NCBI GenBank assembly: GCA_001599815.1
Contig: BCIA01000005.1
Location: 2,273,088 to 2,337,087, forward strand
Length of the DNA stretch: 64,000 nucleotides
Direction of reading: 5' to 3'
From: Furcasterigmium furcatum
Lineage: Eukaryota > Ascomycota > Sordariomycetes > Glomerellales > Plectosphaerellaceae
In this document: positions 20,795 to 32,632 of the stretch, one piece after another
How positions within the stretch are numbered: position 1 is the first letter of the stretch
Layout: each line of letters starts with the position of its first letter
The notes under the pieces: model-generated
What the model saw: only the letters and a program-made list of their open reading frames with translations
Told to the model about the DNA's origin: nothing
Database searches by the model: none
Translations under genes and position numbers: made by a program

Positions 20795-21967
20795 ATGTCC
20801 TTCCGTCACGGTATCCGTCGCTTCGCGACAGCAGTCGCCCCGGCCGCCCAGCCGTCGCAATACCTCCTCAACCTCTCCAAGGCCCAGGGCACCGTCAAGG
20901 GCCTGACAGGCGGTTTGTCCCCAACTCTCCCTCTAGTACTTACTCGCCTTGCTAATTATTGTCCCCCAGCCATCGGAAATACCCCCCTCATCCGCCTCAA
21001 CCGCCTCTCGGAAGAGACGGGCTGCGAAGTCCTCGGCAAGGCCGAGTTTATGAACCCCGGCGGCAGCGTCAAGGACCGTGCCGCCCTGTACGTCGTCAAG
21101 GACGCCGAGGAGCGCGGCCTCCTGCGCCCCGGCGGCACCGTCGTCGAGGGCACCGCCGGCAACACCGGAATCGGCCTCGCGCACGTCTGCCGCTCCCGCG
21201 GCTACAACCTCGTCATCTACATGCCCAACACCCAGTCGCAGGGCAAGATCGACCTCCTCCGCCTTCTCGGCGCCGAGGTCTACCCCGTCCCCGCCGTCGC
21301 CTTCGACAATCCCGAGAACTACAACCACCAGGCCCGCCGCCACGCCGAGCGCCTCGACAACGCCGTCTGGACCAACCAGTTCGACAACACCGCCAACCGC
21401 CGCGCCCACATCGAGACCACCGGCCCGGAGATCTGGGCCCAGACCCAGGGCAAGATCGACGCCTTCACCTGCGCCACCGGCACCGCGGGCACCCTCGCCG
21501 GCGTCACGCGCTACCTCAAGGAGGTCTCCGACGGCCGCGTCAAGAGCTTCCTCGCCGACCCCCCCGGCAGCGTGCTGCACAGCTACATCCAGTCGGGCGG
21601 CAAGCTGTCCGAGCGCAGCGGCGGCAGCATCACCGAGGGCATCGGCCAGGGCCGTGTCACGGACAACCTGGCCCCCGATATCAGCCTCGTCGACGACTCG
21701 CTCCACATCTCCGACGAGAAGACAATCGAGATGGTCTACCGCTGCCTCGACGAGGAGGGCCTCTACCTCGGCGCCAGCTCGAGCCTCAACGTCGTCGCGG
21801 CCAAGGAGGTCGCCGAGAAGCTGGGCAAGGGCCACACCGTCGTCACCATGCTGTGCGACGGCGCCTATCGCTACGCGGACCGCCTGTTCTCGCGGACGTG
21901 GCTCGAGAGCAAGAACCTCCTGACCTCCATACCGAAGCATCTGGAGAAGTACATTGTCCTGCCGTAA
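20795..21967 (+). CDS. Cysteine synthase / O-acetylserine sulfhydrylase, mitochondrial type
   Basis: Exons 20795-20912 and 20970-21967 give 371 aa. The N-terminus MSFRHGIRRFATAVAPAAQ is a mitochondrial targeting signal. The PLP fold-type II core shows IGNTPLIRLN, NPGGSVKDRAA with the PLP lysine, EGTAGNTGIGLA for substrate binding, TGTAGTLAGV for the phosphate loop, and LGASSSLNVVAA near the C-terminus. The enzyme condenses O-acetylserine with sulfide to cysteine. The 57-nt intron (GTTTGT donor, GCTAAT branch) is a multiple of three with no in-frame stop, so unspliced mRNA would still be translated. An in-frame ATG at 20702 is open but gives a less plausible leader. Confidence 0.93.
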   Translation: MSFRHGIRRFATAVAPAAQPSQYLLNLSKAQGTVKGLTGGLSPTLPLVLTRLANYCPPAIGNTPLIRLNRLSEETGCEVLGKAEFMNPGGSVKDRAALYVVKDAEERGLLRPGGTVVEGTAGNTGIGLAHVCRSRGYNLVIYMPNTQSQGKIDLLRLLGAEVYPVPAVAFDNPENYNHQARRHAERLDNAVWTNQFDNTANRRAHIETTGPEIWAQTQGKIDAFTCATGTAGTLAGVTRYLKEVSDGRVKSFLADPPGSVLHSYIQSGGKLSERSGGSITEGIGQGRVTDNLAPDISLVDDSLHISDEKTIEMVYRCLDEEGLYLGASSSLNVVAAKEVAEKLGKGHTVVTMLCDGAYRYADRLFSRTWLESKNLLTSIPKHLEKYIVLP

Positions 21968-22117
21968 AAGCCGGCGTGTTGTTGTCACATTTGTATAGGT
22001 ACATATGAAGTGATCCTAGACGTGTAATTGTACATTGCCGCCCCGTCGTGACTGGCCTCTTTTGTCCATCTTCCATCCCATATAAGTACATCCATCCGGA
22101 GTTCGGAGGCGGGGCCG

Positions 22118-23438
22118 TTACTTCTCCTCTGTCGCGGGGGCCGCCTCCTGTGCTGCTTCTGGTGCCCCTGCTTCTTCTGCTGGCTCGGGCTGGGCTTCCT
22201 GGGGCTTCACCTCGAACTTGATCTTGCCGCTCTCGTCAAACAGGCCTGTGAAAACATCATTTACGACACTTCCTTCCTTCAGCTCCCCCATCGCAGACCT
22301 CCTGTTGGCGAGGTCGGCCTGAACGGTGTTGGCGATGGAGCCAATGTGATCCGCCAGCGCGGGCTCGAGCACTTGCTCCGCGAGCCTCAAGCTGTGCAGG
22401 GCCATGGACAGCTTGGCAAGGATGCCGGGGTTGCTCCTGACATACGGTACGCCGCCATGGAACTCCGGGGCGTTGAGCTGCTCTTCGGGGTACACTTCGG
22501 CCAGTGACTTGCCCTGGGGCCAGACGTCGACGAGTTGGCGGGCCACGCGGGTGACCTCGCCGTCAACATCCTTTCCGCCCTCGTGGCCCACGGCGATGGC
22601 GGACGCGAGATGCAGCGGCGTCGTGAGGACGAGGGGATCACGCTCTAGCGGGGTGGACTGGAAGTTTCTTTTCGAATCCATCTTGTGTGCGGGCGACGCG
22701 GCCATCTCGATGATGACGCGTGCCCACCTGAGTGCCTGCTCCGTCTCGGCACGTTCCCAGCCGGCCTCGAAGGCCTTCACCTGCGTCCAGAAGAGCATGT
22801 CGTGAGCGACAACCGGCGAGGAGACCTTGAAGTTGGTCCGCTTGACCTGGCGGGCAGCCTCGATGGCGATCCAGATCTGGCGCTTTCTGCCGAGAATGCG
22901 TGTGATACGGGTCCAGGACTTGACGGGGACTTTGCGCTTGGCGTGGCGGAGGCCGTCGAGGAGGCGGCCGAGGTTGGCAAAGTCGCTGCTGGTTTCCATC
23001 TTACCGACGGCGTCGATGAGCATGGCTTTGGTCCTGGGCATCTCCTTCTGAGTAATGTGGTCGAAGCGGTGCGTTATGTCGTCAATCTCGATGATGACGG
23101 GGTTCGTCTTGAGAGATTGGCGGTGTTTCTCGTCGAAGATGCGCTCGCGCTGCGTGTCGTTGATGTAAGAGGGCAGGATGATCTTGTTCTGAATCTCTGT
23201 GAGGACGGGCGCCAAATCGGGGCTGACGTCCGAGTCGAAGACGATGTACCGCCGGGCTATAGTCACCACTGGTTAGCATTGCCGCTGGCAAGTACGGTCA
23301 TCGGCATGGGGCGTCGTGCCATGACCTACCTGACGATGCTTCTGTAGATGCGAATCGGGGCTGAAGGAGGGATCCTGCACGCCAAACCCGGAGGGGCGCC
23401 ATGGCCCGAGGGACCTGACGCAGCACCAGTCTATCCAT
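22118..23438 (-). CDS. Mitochondrially targeted protein of unknown function
   Basis: Exon 1 (23438-23330) and exon 2 (23256-22118) encode 415 aa. The N-terminus MDRLVLRQVPRAMAPLRVWR then RFASTEAS is a clear mitochondrial presequence. The body is mostly helical with charged segments (KRKVPVKSWTRITRILGRKR, then RYIVFDSDVSPDLAPVL near the start). The last ~50 residues are Pro/Glu/Ala-rich and disordered. I recognise no catalytic motif or named family. It is divergent from, and 333 bp away from, the bL19m gene, another mitochondrial protein, which suggests shared control. Intron donor GTAGGT and acceptor TATAG are normal. The coding frame is secure; the function is open. Confidence 0.8.
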
Positions 23439-23771
23439 GCTGCTGCCTCTCGGTCTGTTTGGTGGTGTCAGGTCGAGATGTGCGACACTCAATTGATCGG
23501 TTGCGAGCTATCAAATCGTCGAAGGAAGATGGGCCGCCAAATATTTTGGACGTGGAGCAATTGAAGATGCAGGGATTCGGCGCCAGGACCCACCCGAGAC
23601 AGCATCCCGTCTGGTCTCACGCGAGGCCGGATCGGCAGAAATCACACTCCGGGCCAATCAAACACGCCCAATCCGTGCTCCCAGAAAGTCGACTTTTTGA
23701 TGGTCTCGCCAGAGTATCGACCCTCAACATCACCTCGGACAGACAGACGAACTCGTCGCCGCCCGCCCATC
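23439..23771. promoter_or_regulatory. Bidirectional promoter between two mitochondrial protein genes
   Basis: The 333 bp separate the start codons of the unknown mitochondrial protein (-) and bL19m (+). The layout suggests one shared regulatory region; no specific site is recognised. Confidence 0.5.
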
Positions 23772-24533
23772 ATGAACGGACCGAGTCTCTGGCGGCCGCT
23801 GGGCTGCCTCAAGAGCGCATTCCGCCAAACAAGACAGCACCGTGCCATCCAGAGGTCAATGGCAACGGCTGTCGACGCACCACCTCCCGCTGCAGCGGCA
23901 CCTTCAACACCACCTCCCTCCAAGCCGAGTACTCGTGCGTGCCATCCCATTCCCATAAGCCCTTCTCGGCTGCCAGAACACCAAGTGCTAACATACTCAG
24001 GCTCCCGCCGCCCCAGGCCCGAGGGCATCTCCTTCCACCGCCACTTTGCCCTCCCCACGAACCCTCTCCCCTCCGTCCGCCAGACCTTCCCCGACCCCCT
24101 TCCGGCCCTCACAGCGAAGCACGTCGCCAAGCTCGACCCGACAGGCGCCCGCACCCGCCTCTTCGACCGCCACCGCCCCGACTCGGCCAAGGTCGGCGAC
24201 GTCCTCCTCGTCACCCTCAAGCACGGCGAGCCCTTCGCCGGCGTCTGCCTCTCCATCCGCCGCCGCGGCGTCGACACCGCCATCCTCCTCCGCAACCACC
24301 TCATGCGCGTCGGCGTCGAGATGTGGCACAAGATCTACGCGCCCTCCGTCGCCGCCATCGACATCGTCTGGCGCCGCCCCAAGCGCGCCCGCCGCGCCAG
24401 GCTGACCTACATGCGCCAGCCCAAGCACGACATGGGCTCCGTCGCCCACCTCGTCGCCGCCTGGAGGAAGGAGAGGATGTCCATGCGGAGCAGGGGCAAG
24501 GGCTCGCGCGGCGGGCAGCCGGGACGGTCGTAA
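23772..24533 (+). CDS. IMG1: Mitochondrial ribosomal protein bL19m (Img1-like)
   Basis: Exon 1 (23772-23934) and exon 2 (24001-24533) encode about 231 aa. The start MNGPSLWRPLGCLKSAFRQ is a presequence. The bL19 domain follows PRPEGISFHRHF. It contains KVGDVLLVTLKHGEPFAGVC with the bL19 beta barrel, RRRGVDTAILLRNHLMRVGV, and EMWHKIYAP. The tail is highly basic (RMSMRSRGKGSRGGQPGRS), fitting rRNA contacts in the mitochondrial large subunit. The donor could be GTGCGT at 23935 or GTACTC at 23929; both keep the frame and differ by two residues. Unspliced, the frame is also open, so retention would insert about 22 residues. The gene is divergent from another mitochondrial protein gene. Confidence 0.88.
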   Translation: MNGPSLWRPLGCLKSAFRQTRQHRAIQRSMATAVDAPPPAAAAPSTPPPSKPSTRACHPIPISPSRLPEHQVLTYSGSRRPRPEGISFHRHFALPTNPLPSVRQTFPDPLPALTAKHVAKLDPTGARTRLFDRHRPDSAKVGDVLLVTLKHGEPFAGVCLSIRRRGVDTAILLRNHLMRVGVEMWHKIYAPSVAAIDIVWRRPKRARRARLTYMRQPKHDMGSVAHLVAAWRKERMSMRSRGKGSRGGQPGRS

Positions 24534-25260
24534 GGGGAGCATGCTTTTTGGTCGCGGAGGGATGTATGATATTGTCCCCTCGGGGATGTGTATTACTGTG
24601 AAAATAGAATTGGAATCACACGTGTCAGGATGAAAATACGTGAATGGTTTGTCTTTTTCGAGGATGAAATGACACCGATCTTCCTACGGTTGCAATTCAG
24701 AGGCATGAGACGTTGAGACGGCTAGTTGCGATGAAGCTCTGGTGGGTAGGGGCCCGCTCGGCTCACTCGCAACCCGGCTGGCTAAGGGACGAGGCACCAT
24801 AGCCGTCTAGTTCGTTATGGGACCTAGAAGCATGGTTCAATCACACTTACTCCAGGTGTACGGACAGCCTACCTGCTGGTCTCGAAGGCCCAGCGGTCCC
24901 AAGCCCAAGACTCATCTCATCCGATCAGCCAGATCCTGCCAAGATGAAGAGCTTACGACTTCGCCTACACTATACAAAGTGCCTGCCGCAAATCACTACC
25001 GGATCCCTCGAGTGCCACAGCAATAGTTAAACCCAGTGATGGAATTTCTAAGGTATCGCCATTTTAAAACCCTCGAGACCGCCCAAAATCAAAAGCTCTA
25101 CCCATACCGATATGAACTCCCAAGCCACCAAGCAGATGCTGCCACCCATTGGAAACTCCTTGAACTGCGCCGGGTATCAGTATGACCATTTCGGCAGCGT
25201 CCACCGCGTCTTTTCGTGTGAAGCATGCGACTCTGCAGGTCTGCCTCTCGCCAAGGGCCA
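24534..25260. other. Convergent intergenic region
   Basis: It holds the 3' UTRs of bL19m (+) and the TRK transporter (-). No gene, repeat or RNA could be supported. Confidence 0.5.
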
Positions 25261-28170
25261 CTATGCCCCTGGCGTGGTCTGGACACGACGAGCCCGCGCA
25301 GTGAATTCTTCGCCGTCACTAACCGCCTCCTCATCCGGGGGCCCCGTGTGACGCCTTCGTAGCTCTTCGCCGCCGGGTTGAAAAGTGCCGAAATCCATCG
25401 AGACCCTTCGCGAATTGTGTGACATGGTTCTTTGTCTCGACATGGGGGGACCCGGATGCAGGAACGAAGTGATGATGCCCCTATCTCGGCTTCGTCCGCG
25501 GCGAATGCCCGCATCGACACCCGAGGCGGTGCCAATTGTCCCTTGCGTCATATGCGTTGCCTGCCGAGTAAGAGCCGGCTGCGCTTCCAGTGCTTCCTCC
25601 TCGAAGCGCTTCGCACTCGGCAACAAGACGGCTCGATCCAGGCCGTAAGGTAAGCCACGGTGACGCCCACGGATCTGCATGGCGATGATGACGAGCTTTC
25701 CAAGTACGGAAAATTGCGAGGACAGCGATGCATCGACCCCTGGGGCCCCCAAACTGAGGCCGACCGTGCCGTATGCGCTGACGATCTCGAAGAGAACGCT
25801 GAAGGGATCGAACAGGTTCTGCTGTATCTTGCCGCCTTCGGTGATGCAGAGAATAAACCACCCCATGGAGACGTACCACAAGTCGAATGATAGCTGTCGT
25901 CGCAGATGTGACCCGACGTACGACATTCCACTGTTCTCGTTGGGGTCGTCAGCCTCATCGGGGGTGTTGTAGACACCGAGCGACTTTTCTTCGTAGACGT
26001 TGGTTCTTCGGATGGAGATGGCGATGGGGAAAACCGAGATGTACATCATCATCATGTATGACACCTGCACGGCAGGATGGAGCTCTGCCAAGTTGACAGA
26101 CGAAAAGCCTGCCGTCCTCGTGCATGTTGCCTGGAAGAGACCGTTGACTATCCGAAGATGCACCGGCATGTCGGTCACAACCGGATTGTTCAACTATAGT
26201 AGAAGGATTAGCTCGTGTCATCGACCTTGGATTAGAGTTCGCTCACATCAAGCGCAATGAAGAAGATCAGATCAAGAGCGTTGAGCCCGACCAGGATCCA
26301 GAAGAGCCACCAGGTAGCACCCGCAGGGAACAGCAGAGTGAAGCAACGGCGAGGGTGGTCCAGAAGAAAACGAAGTTCCTCCCAGAGGCCGCTCTTCTTG
26401 GGGACCAGATGGGCGAGAAGCCAGATGGTGGCCCGGAGCAAGACCGGGAAGCCAGTGTTTCCAGCAATGATGAGAAAAGACATCATCATGAGGATATACT
26501 GCGAGGTGCTGAACGACATCATGCTGTTCGGAGTGAGGGTGAGGCCGAGATCGAGGAAGGCCGAGTTCGCCGTGAAGAAACCCCACCAAGACCTGTCGAC
26601 GCCGGCGGCATCGACAACCTCAGCGTAAGAGCTGTTGGCAGGGGTCAGAATCCATGGCAGCAGACACAGAACGGAGAAGATCCAGAACCCCCAAAAGTAG
26701 CAGAACAGGATGATGGCCAAGGTTCTGAGAGACCGGAACTCGATGCCTCCCAGCTCCTCGCGCTGTTCCATAGTCAGGCCCGGGAACTGAGAGTTGCGGC
26801 CGAGGGTGGGAGTCCAGCTGAGGTAGGGGGCCTGTTGCACCTTGTCACTCGAGAGGGCGCCCTTGATAACGTCGAAGGTGCGCCTGCGAGGTCTCTGGTG
26901 CCGCCTTGGATCGTCCTCATCCAGTTCCTCATCACTGTCGACGTGGTGTCTCTGATCACCACTCTGGAAAATGCGTGGTTTTCGCAACTTGAATAGTTCA
27001 AGCACGTTCCCGATGGCAGTAGCTTCCTCGGCGAGCTCGTCCATTGCGTCGCGATCAGACCTCGCCTTGCCCGGGCTGTTGCCGTTCGGGGTTGGCTTGC
27101 TTTCCTGCTCATGGGGCTTCCTCGGCTCGGCAATAGTGATTGTAGGATTTCTTTGCCGAGGATGAACAGGCTCTGGTGGTGTGTTGGGCCGCGTGTTGGG
27201 CTTGCTGTGTGGCGGACTGCGCATACCGGGTTGGGTTTCGTCCTCATCGTCATCTACCTCTGGTGTATCGCCCTCCTGCAGGCGCCTGGGCCCCATCCCC
27301 TTGTCAGCGTCCCGGGGGTTAGGAATCCTGAGGATTTCGTCGCGGTTACTATCGCGTCGTTTTCGGAGAGGAGTCGGGTGCTGGTAGGCCGCTGGGTTGG
27401 TCGCAAACTTGGTGCGTTTTGTCCCAGGGCTATCGGAGACCGTAACGGTGCGGGCAAAGCTGATCTGGGTAGGGTGCGGTTCGGCGGGATGGGTATTGTC
27501 TTCCACCCGTCTGTCGTCTGCCTCAGAAGAAGGCACTGCGGTGCCGGTGCTACCGGGCGACACACGTCCATCATTGTTCTCTTTCCTGTCGAGGAGAATG
27601 CCATCGTTTGTGATCCTGGAGCCCGAGTTGGGCATGACGGTAATGTTCTTGCCCGCAATACCCCTTTCAGCATGATTCATATCTTCATTTCCCTTGAGCC
27701 TGGACTTTGAGATGGTCACTCTTCGCGCGCGAGCGCCTTTGACGAGGTCCTGGAAGTGCTTTTCAAACCAGTACAGGCGAAGCAGGACGACTGAGGAATG
27801 AATGGTGATCGGGTTCGATGTCATGGTGAAGATGAAGATGCACACTTGCGCGAAAGTGTTCAGCGAGTTGACATTGACCGTGTTGAGGCCGGCCTGGGTG
27901 TTGGCGCCGCTGGCGAAGAATAGGGCATCGATATAAGCGAGCTTGCCTTCGGCGGTTGAGTAGATGAGAATGGACCCGAGTATAGTCAGGCCAATGATCC
28001 AGAAGTCTGAGTACCAGGTCAGCGAGGGATCGTTGAGGGAAGGACGAGGATAGCTGAAGAGGATGCTTACAGTGTGCCGAGATGAAGTTGAAGTGAGGCG
28101 ACCTGGATATGAAGGAGGGCTTGGCGGCCCGAAGCTGGGCGATAGCCCAGTCTTTGGCCCTCTCAAACAT
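25261..28170 (-). CDS. TRK1: TRK-family potassium transporter
   Basis: Exons 28170-28071, 28006-26247 and 26193-25261 encode 930 aa, similar to Neurospora TRK-1. The four pore-loop (MPM) repeats can be followed: FFASGANTQAGLNTVNVN, FFTANSAFLDLGLTLTPNS, ATCTRTAGFSSVN and SAYGTVGLSLG. A long hydrophilic Pro/Arg/Asp-rich loop (~120-400) lies between the first and second repeats, as in other fungal Trk proteins. KLVIIAMQIRGRHRGLPYGLDRAV marks the conserved last helix region. The C-terminal ~80 residues are cytosolic and Arg-rich. The protein is the plasma-membrane high-affinity K+ uptake system that uses the membrane potential. The start at 28170 is the first ATG of exon 1, whose join gives FISAHYFWIIGLTIL. 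Confidence 0.94.
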
Positions 28171-30480
28171 GTTGGCGGTAGAAAGAAATGAGGCAGAGCG
28201 GGTTAGACTGTTGGGTGTGTGCGATTGCTTTGCGCGCACACAGTAAGGGTGAGAGTTGCTAGATGTCAACTCTCTTGGATGAATCCTAGGTAAACCGCAT
28301 GTGCGGTGAGGGCTAGAGGAGCATCATGATGTCGACGGTTCGGGAGAGTAGTTGAGAGGATGGTTCCCTGAGGGGGTTGAACGTTGGAATAGTTGAACCT
28401 GAGGTGATAGTTGGAGGTTATTCGGAGAGAGGTTGGAAATCTCGGTGGCTATTTATCGTCGGCGACAGGGAACGTCGGTGGTGAATCAGAGCGCGCCTGC
28501 CGTCGCTGTGAATCCGAGGCTCCCTTGGTTATCGCGATCCGAATCGAAGATGTTTTGGCCGCCTCGTGGAGCTACCCCCGAGCTGAATGGGAGCTGAAGG
28601 CTGTGATTCGAATTGAAATTGGTGCAGCACGTCGAGTCGGAGCCTGGTGTCGCGCTCTGCGAGGTGCTTCCAACGGTGGTGAATATCCAGCAGAGAGGCC
28701 ACCAGAAGATGTGCGTCGGTGGTTGAAGGCAGAGATGGTCACGCCTGGCCGGCGCACAGGATCGTGGATCGGTGCGGCTGCCGGAGTGATCAAAGAAAGA
28801 AAGGAAGCAGGAAGCAATTGAGGCAAGGGCAGTCGTAAATTTGAGGGTTCGGTGAGCGTCGGGTGGCAGTGACGACTGGAACTTTACTCGCGCACCTCCC
28901 TCCATCACGACCGGAAACTACGTGCACCTAACCTCAGTGATGCTAGGGGCAGTGTTGGCTCACCAGCCAATAATGAGCTTGAGATTAGCGTTGGCGGCCA
29001 GGTGTACCCTCCACTGAAATCACGCCGAGACCGCCCTAGACCACCACCTGCAGGGACATCTCTTGGCCCTCTGCCGGGTGCTAATCTGGTGTCCTGCCAA
29101 GTCGGCAAGTGGGAGCTAAGCTTCGCCTGTTTCGCCAAGGTTGTGCTCTTCGCGCCCCGGCAGGTGCCGACTTCGCGCGTCCCAGGTTTCAGCCAGACTC
29201 CCGGGCCCTGCCCGTCAACTTCCGTCGTCGGGGCATGTCAAGGATGGGAATCCCATGATGGTGGGTTGTACCGGAGACCTTATCTCGCGTCCGTCCTCAA
29301 CGTCAACGGGCATCGTCGTCCCGTTCACCGCTTCGGAGGGGCTTTTGCAGCCCTGGAGGCAATCAGCCGTTGCGCAACGGCATCAGCATAATGCTCTCGA
29401 GGCCTCCATGTTCGGTCTTTCAAGGCAAAGCCACCCTGGTCGTTTCGGTCGATGTCCGAAAGCTCGAGTGGTTGCCGCCCTGGCCACAGAAATTCCCGAT
29501 CTTGACTCAGATCATCCGATCCAACCGCAGGACTTTGTCTCCAAACCCCCCTGTGCGTTGGCACACGCTGACTGGCAGAGCAAGACGTGCTGGAGGGTTT
29601 AGCGATTGGAGATCTCTTGGGCGGGCGTTTCTCCTTTTGGGGTTCCTCGACTTCAGCCTAGGAAGGGCTGGTGTCTCGATTGTTGCTGATGATGGCGGCG
29701 CCACTGTTTGCCCCCCAACAAAGAGTTCAGGGTCTCCCTGTCACCAACCTGCAGGCTGTTGACGCAAACTACCGGTTGCCGACATCTTCCATAATAATAT
29801 GCAGCATCAGTCATCCTGATTTTGGCCTGGGCCTTGGACGCCCTCGTCGGGGAAGCATACCGGCGGCCCGAGCAATCCATGAATACGGGCGGCGAATCTC
29901 GCTTCAAGTTTGCAGGTGGCCGTTACGCCAGCTGACAGCTTGCCACCAAGCTGCCCCAATCCAATATAGCACATCAGCAAGGGTAGCTTTCGTAGTCCCT
30001 CGGTACAAACAGCCCACGAATTCCTCCGCAGATGTGCAACGAGGTCCTACGCACCTCAACAGAGTCAAACGTCAGGTTTGAGAGGCTCCAGAGTCGTCAA
30101 GTGGCGGGGATTGAGGACTATCGATTTACTCGGTCGCTCACATGTAAGCTGAGCGCCCATCTCCAGAAGCCGGCGGTCAATCTCACGACCCCTGCTGCTG
30201 CTCCAGTCGGTCTTACAGCCACAACATAGAAGGATACGGGCGCTGATTCCGACATCGCACCAACTTGTCATATTTCTTTCATGGGACCTGGCAATGGCAA
30301 AAATTAAACCATCCAATAACACATGATCCTGGGAGCACGCAGGTGCTTGTGCGACGTTGCTTTGCATGGTGTTGATGTGGTGAAAACTGCATGGTTCAGA
30401 TATGCATACCCGAGGCCAACACCTCACCGCCAAGAAAGGCTCAAGAAGGCATCCGTCAAACTTCTCCGAGGAGTGTCTAT
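28171..30480. other. 2.3 kb without a supported gene
   Basis: The left part is the upstream region and probable long leader of the TRK gene. The right part is the 3' flank of the transcription-factor-like gene. Open frames of up to 185 codons exist on both strands, but they have low-complexity or non-protein-like composition and no motif. I found no transposon or tRNA signature. Confidence 0.45.
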
Positions 30481-32009
30481 TCAGGAAATCTGGCTGCCTG
30501 CACGTTGGGCTTCGTCCCACAGGCTCCGACCTGGAGCGTTGTGCAGAGCGTGTACCCAAGGGTACTGACACAAATGACGATGGATTGCTGGCCAGCCATA
30601 CAACCTCAGCCGTCGGCAAAGATTCAGGATCAGACCTGGTAATCGCCGACGGTCCTTATATTTCAGGACCGAGATGCCGCTGATGAATAGAGCCCACAGC
30701 AGGAGTGAGTAGTCGCCATCCGGGTACTCTGCTGAGTCGATATGGAGGTCTTCAACGGCTGTCGCCAGACGAGCAGAGAGGAGAGGGCAGCTGGACTGAC
30801 CACGGCAGTACTCCGGAAGGAGGGTTGTCATGAACGCCAACAATGCCATATGAGTGATGTCGCTTTCGAGTCCTCCTTCGCTGCAGACTGACCTCCTCAG
30901 CGGCGACACCTCGATCATGCGATAGAGGAGCGATACTAGTGTTTCCGTGTAGTCCAGAGGGTCAAGCTTCGATCGAACTTCATTCGCGCTGTCGTTGAGA
31001 AGACCGGCGAAGCTGGTGACATCGAGCATGATGAGTGGGTGCTCGGGTGTCATGCTGGGAGGTGGCCCTCTGACAGCGTCGAGGTCACATAAGACGGCGG
31101 TGACGGGAACTGCTTCGCTTGGAAACAGGGTGGCTGTCCCCGTTTGCATGGCTAACTCGACATCGAGTCTGGTATTCGTCAGACTCGCCCCTTAGAAGAA
31201 TGGGGAACAAGAAACTCACCTTAATGGCTTCAACGCCAGTGCTCGGTTCTCCTTCATGAGTCTGGCGATTCCTCCCCGCAGCTGAATCATCCTGCACAGT
31301 CCATTCAGATGCAACAGACCAGTGGAGTGCTGGTTATGGATCTGCTGGTAGATGGCGAGCGTGACCACGGCAGCTATGGCACTGTCTGAAACAGACCCGG
31401 GCCCCGACAGCTTGAGATTGACCAATCCGTATGCCTGGGAGATGTGATGTAAAGTCTTTGGGGATATGTCAGGTTTTCGCTCGTAGAAATTAACGTAGGA
31501 AGCCGATATGGCCAGTGTAGAGTGGAAATCTGGGATGTTAGTGGCTGTCATCGTTGTGGTTGTAGTTTTAAGCACTCACATGCTTCATCTGCCAGAATGC
31601 AATTCACCCAAATTGACTTAATAATGTCAAATTTGGAGCAGAATTGAGGCGGGAACAGCTCATCGCTTATGTCAAAGAACCCTAGGAGGAGTACATATGT
31701 CGGCAAGGGACGAAGAAGACGGCGGAGGGGTGTGCTGTACTTACATCGGTGCATGAGTCTGATGGATCCAGCATCAAGTTCCCGAGGGAAGGTCGTCAAA
31801 CACAAATCATTCCATAATGGCTGCCGGGGTATCGAGCATATGGGTCCTGGGTTCAAAATGCGTTTGATATGAATGGTGGGTGTCTGCCTTCTCGTCGAAA
31901 GGCGTGACCTGCCGGCGTTCTTCCCTCTCATGACATGGGACCGGATGGCGCGCCGCTCAGACCTGCCTATGGCACTCTGGTCGACAAACTGCAGCGTCAT
32001 GCCCGCCAT
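30481..32009 (-). CDS. Fungal transcription-factor-domain protein without zinc cluster
   Basis: Exons 32009-31745, 31681-31580, 31529-31220 and 31168-30481 join in frame to 454 aa with introns of 50-63 nt. The start MAGMTLQFVDQSAIGRSERR leads into IRSHVMRGKNAGR, a hallmark of a Pezizomycotina family with a C-terminal fungal transcription-factor domain (often DUF3468-like). Later segments match the helical ligand-like domain: FFDISDELFPPQFCSKFDII, then FHSTLAISASYVNFY, then LLHLNGLCRMIQLRGGI. No Zn2Cys6 cluster precedes it, so DNA binding is unproven. It is divergent from a short-chain dehydrogenase gene over 623 bp, suggesting possible co-regulation. Exon ends are inferred by frame and conserved consensus sites. 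Confidence 0.8.
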
Positions 32010-32632
32010 TGAGACCGGAATTATGGGATTCGAGGAGTGTCAGACCCAGCGAACACGATGGCATCTGACAGTCCGCTCTCTCCAACCTTGTCTCATCTGA
32101 CCAACGAGAGAGGCTAGCATCACTTTACCATGTGACGGAAATGAACGGAAATAGACTTTCGGGGAAATAGAGGCAGTCGGTCCACGAGCCGTATTTCTCG
32201 AAGTGGAAATCAATCGTAGATTCGTCAAAGGGACGGATTGTCGAGAATACTAAGGGAATATGGATTCAGAACGGCGGGCTCGTGCTGTTGCCCAGTGTTG
32301 AAGCATTGATGCCGCTAGTCCCAAAATAGGAAGTAATCTCTGATTGGTCAACAGAGTGGAACAAGCCCCTGAGCATCGCCCTGACAGTCACCACTTGGAC
32401 ACAAGTCGAGCATCCAGCCCGGCCTTAAGAGACCTCGAGATCTTGAAAAGTCCGAAGCATGGACTTAAATCTTTACTCTCTTTATATAAAAGGGCGTTGT
32501 CCTGTTTTCGGGAAGAATGGAGAGTCTGCGGCAGGATATGCTAAGAGATCGTGTCGACAACCACGGCTCACCTCGTCAGACAGCCCACCGACATCCTCAC
32601 CTTCTTGAATTTCTACTCAAACGACAGGCAAG
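32010..32632. promoter_or_regulatory. Divergent promoter region of TF-like gene and SDR
   Basis: The 623 bp between the two start codons hold a strong TATA box (TATATAAA, 32483-32490) facing the SDR gene. No other gene is present. Confidence 0.55.
32483..32490 (+). promoter_or_regulatory. TATA box of SDR gene
   Basis: TATATAAA lies 143 nt upstream of the SDR start codon in a locally AT-rich stretch. Clear TATA boxes in fungi usually mark inducible genes, which fits an inducible accessory dehydrogenase. Confidence 0.55.

Noticed and set aside
20933..21988. 351-codon minus-strand frame opposite cysteine synthase, and 281-349-codon plus-strand frames
   Set aside because: These are shadow frames from GC-rich codon usage; only one frame holds PLP motifs.
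28411..28821. 136-codon plus-strand frame upstream of TRK
   Set aside because: It has no motif and lies in the likely leader of the TRK gene on the other strand.
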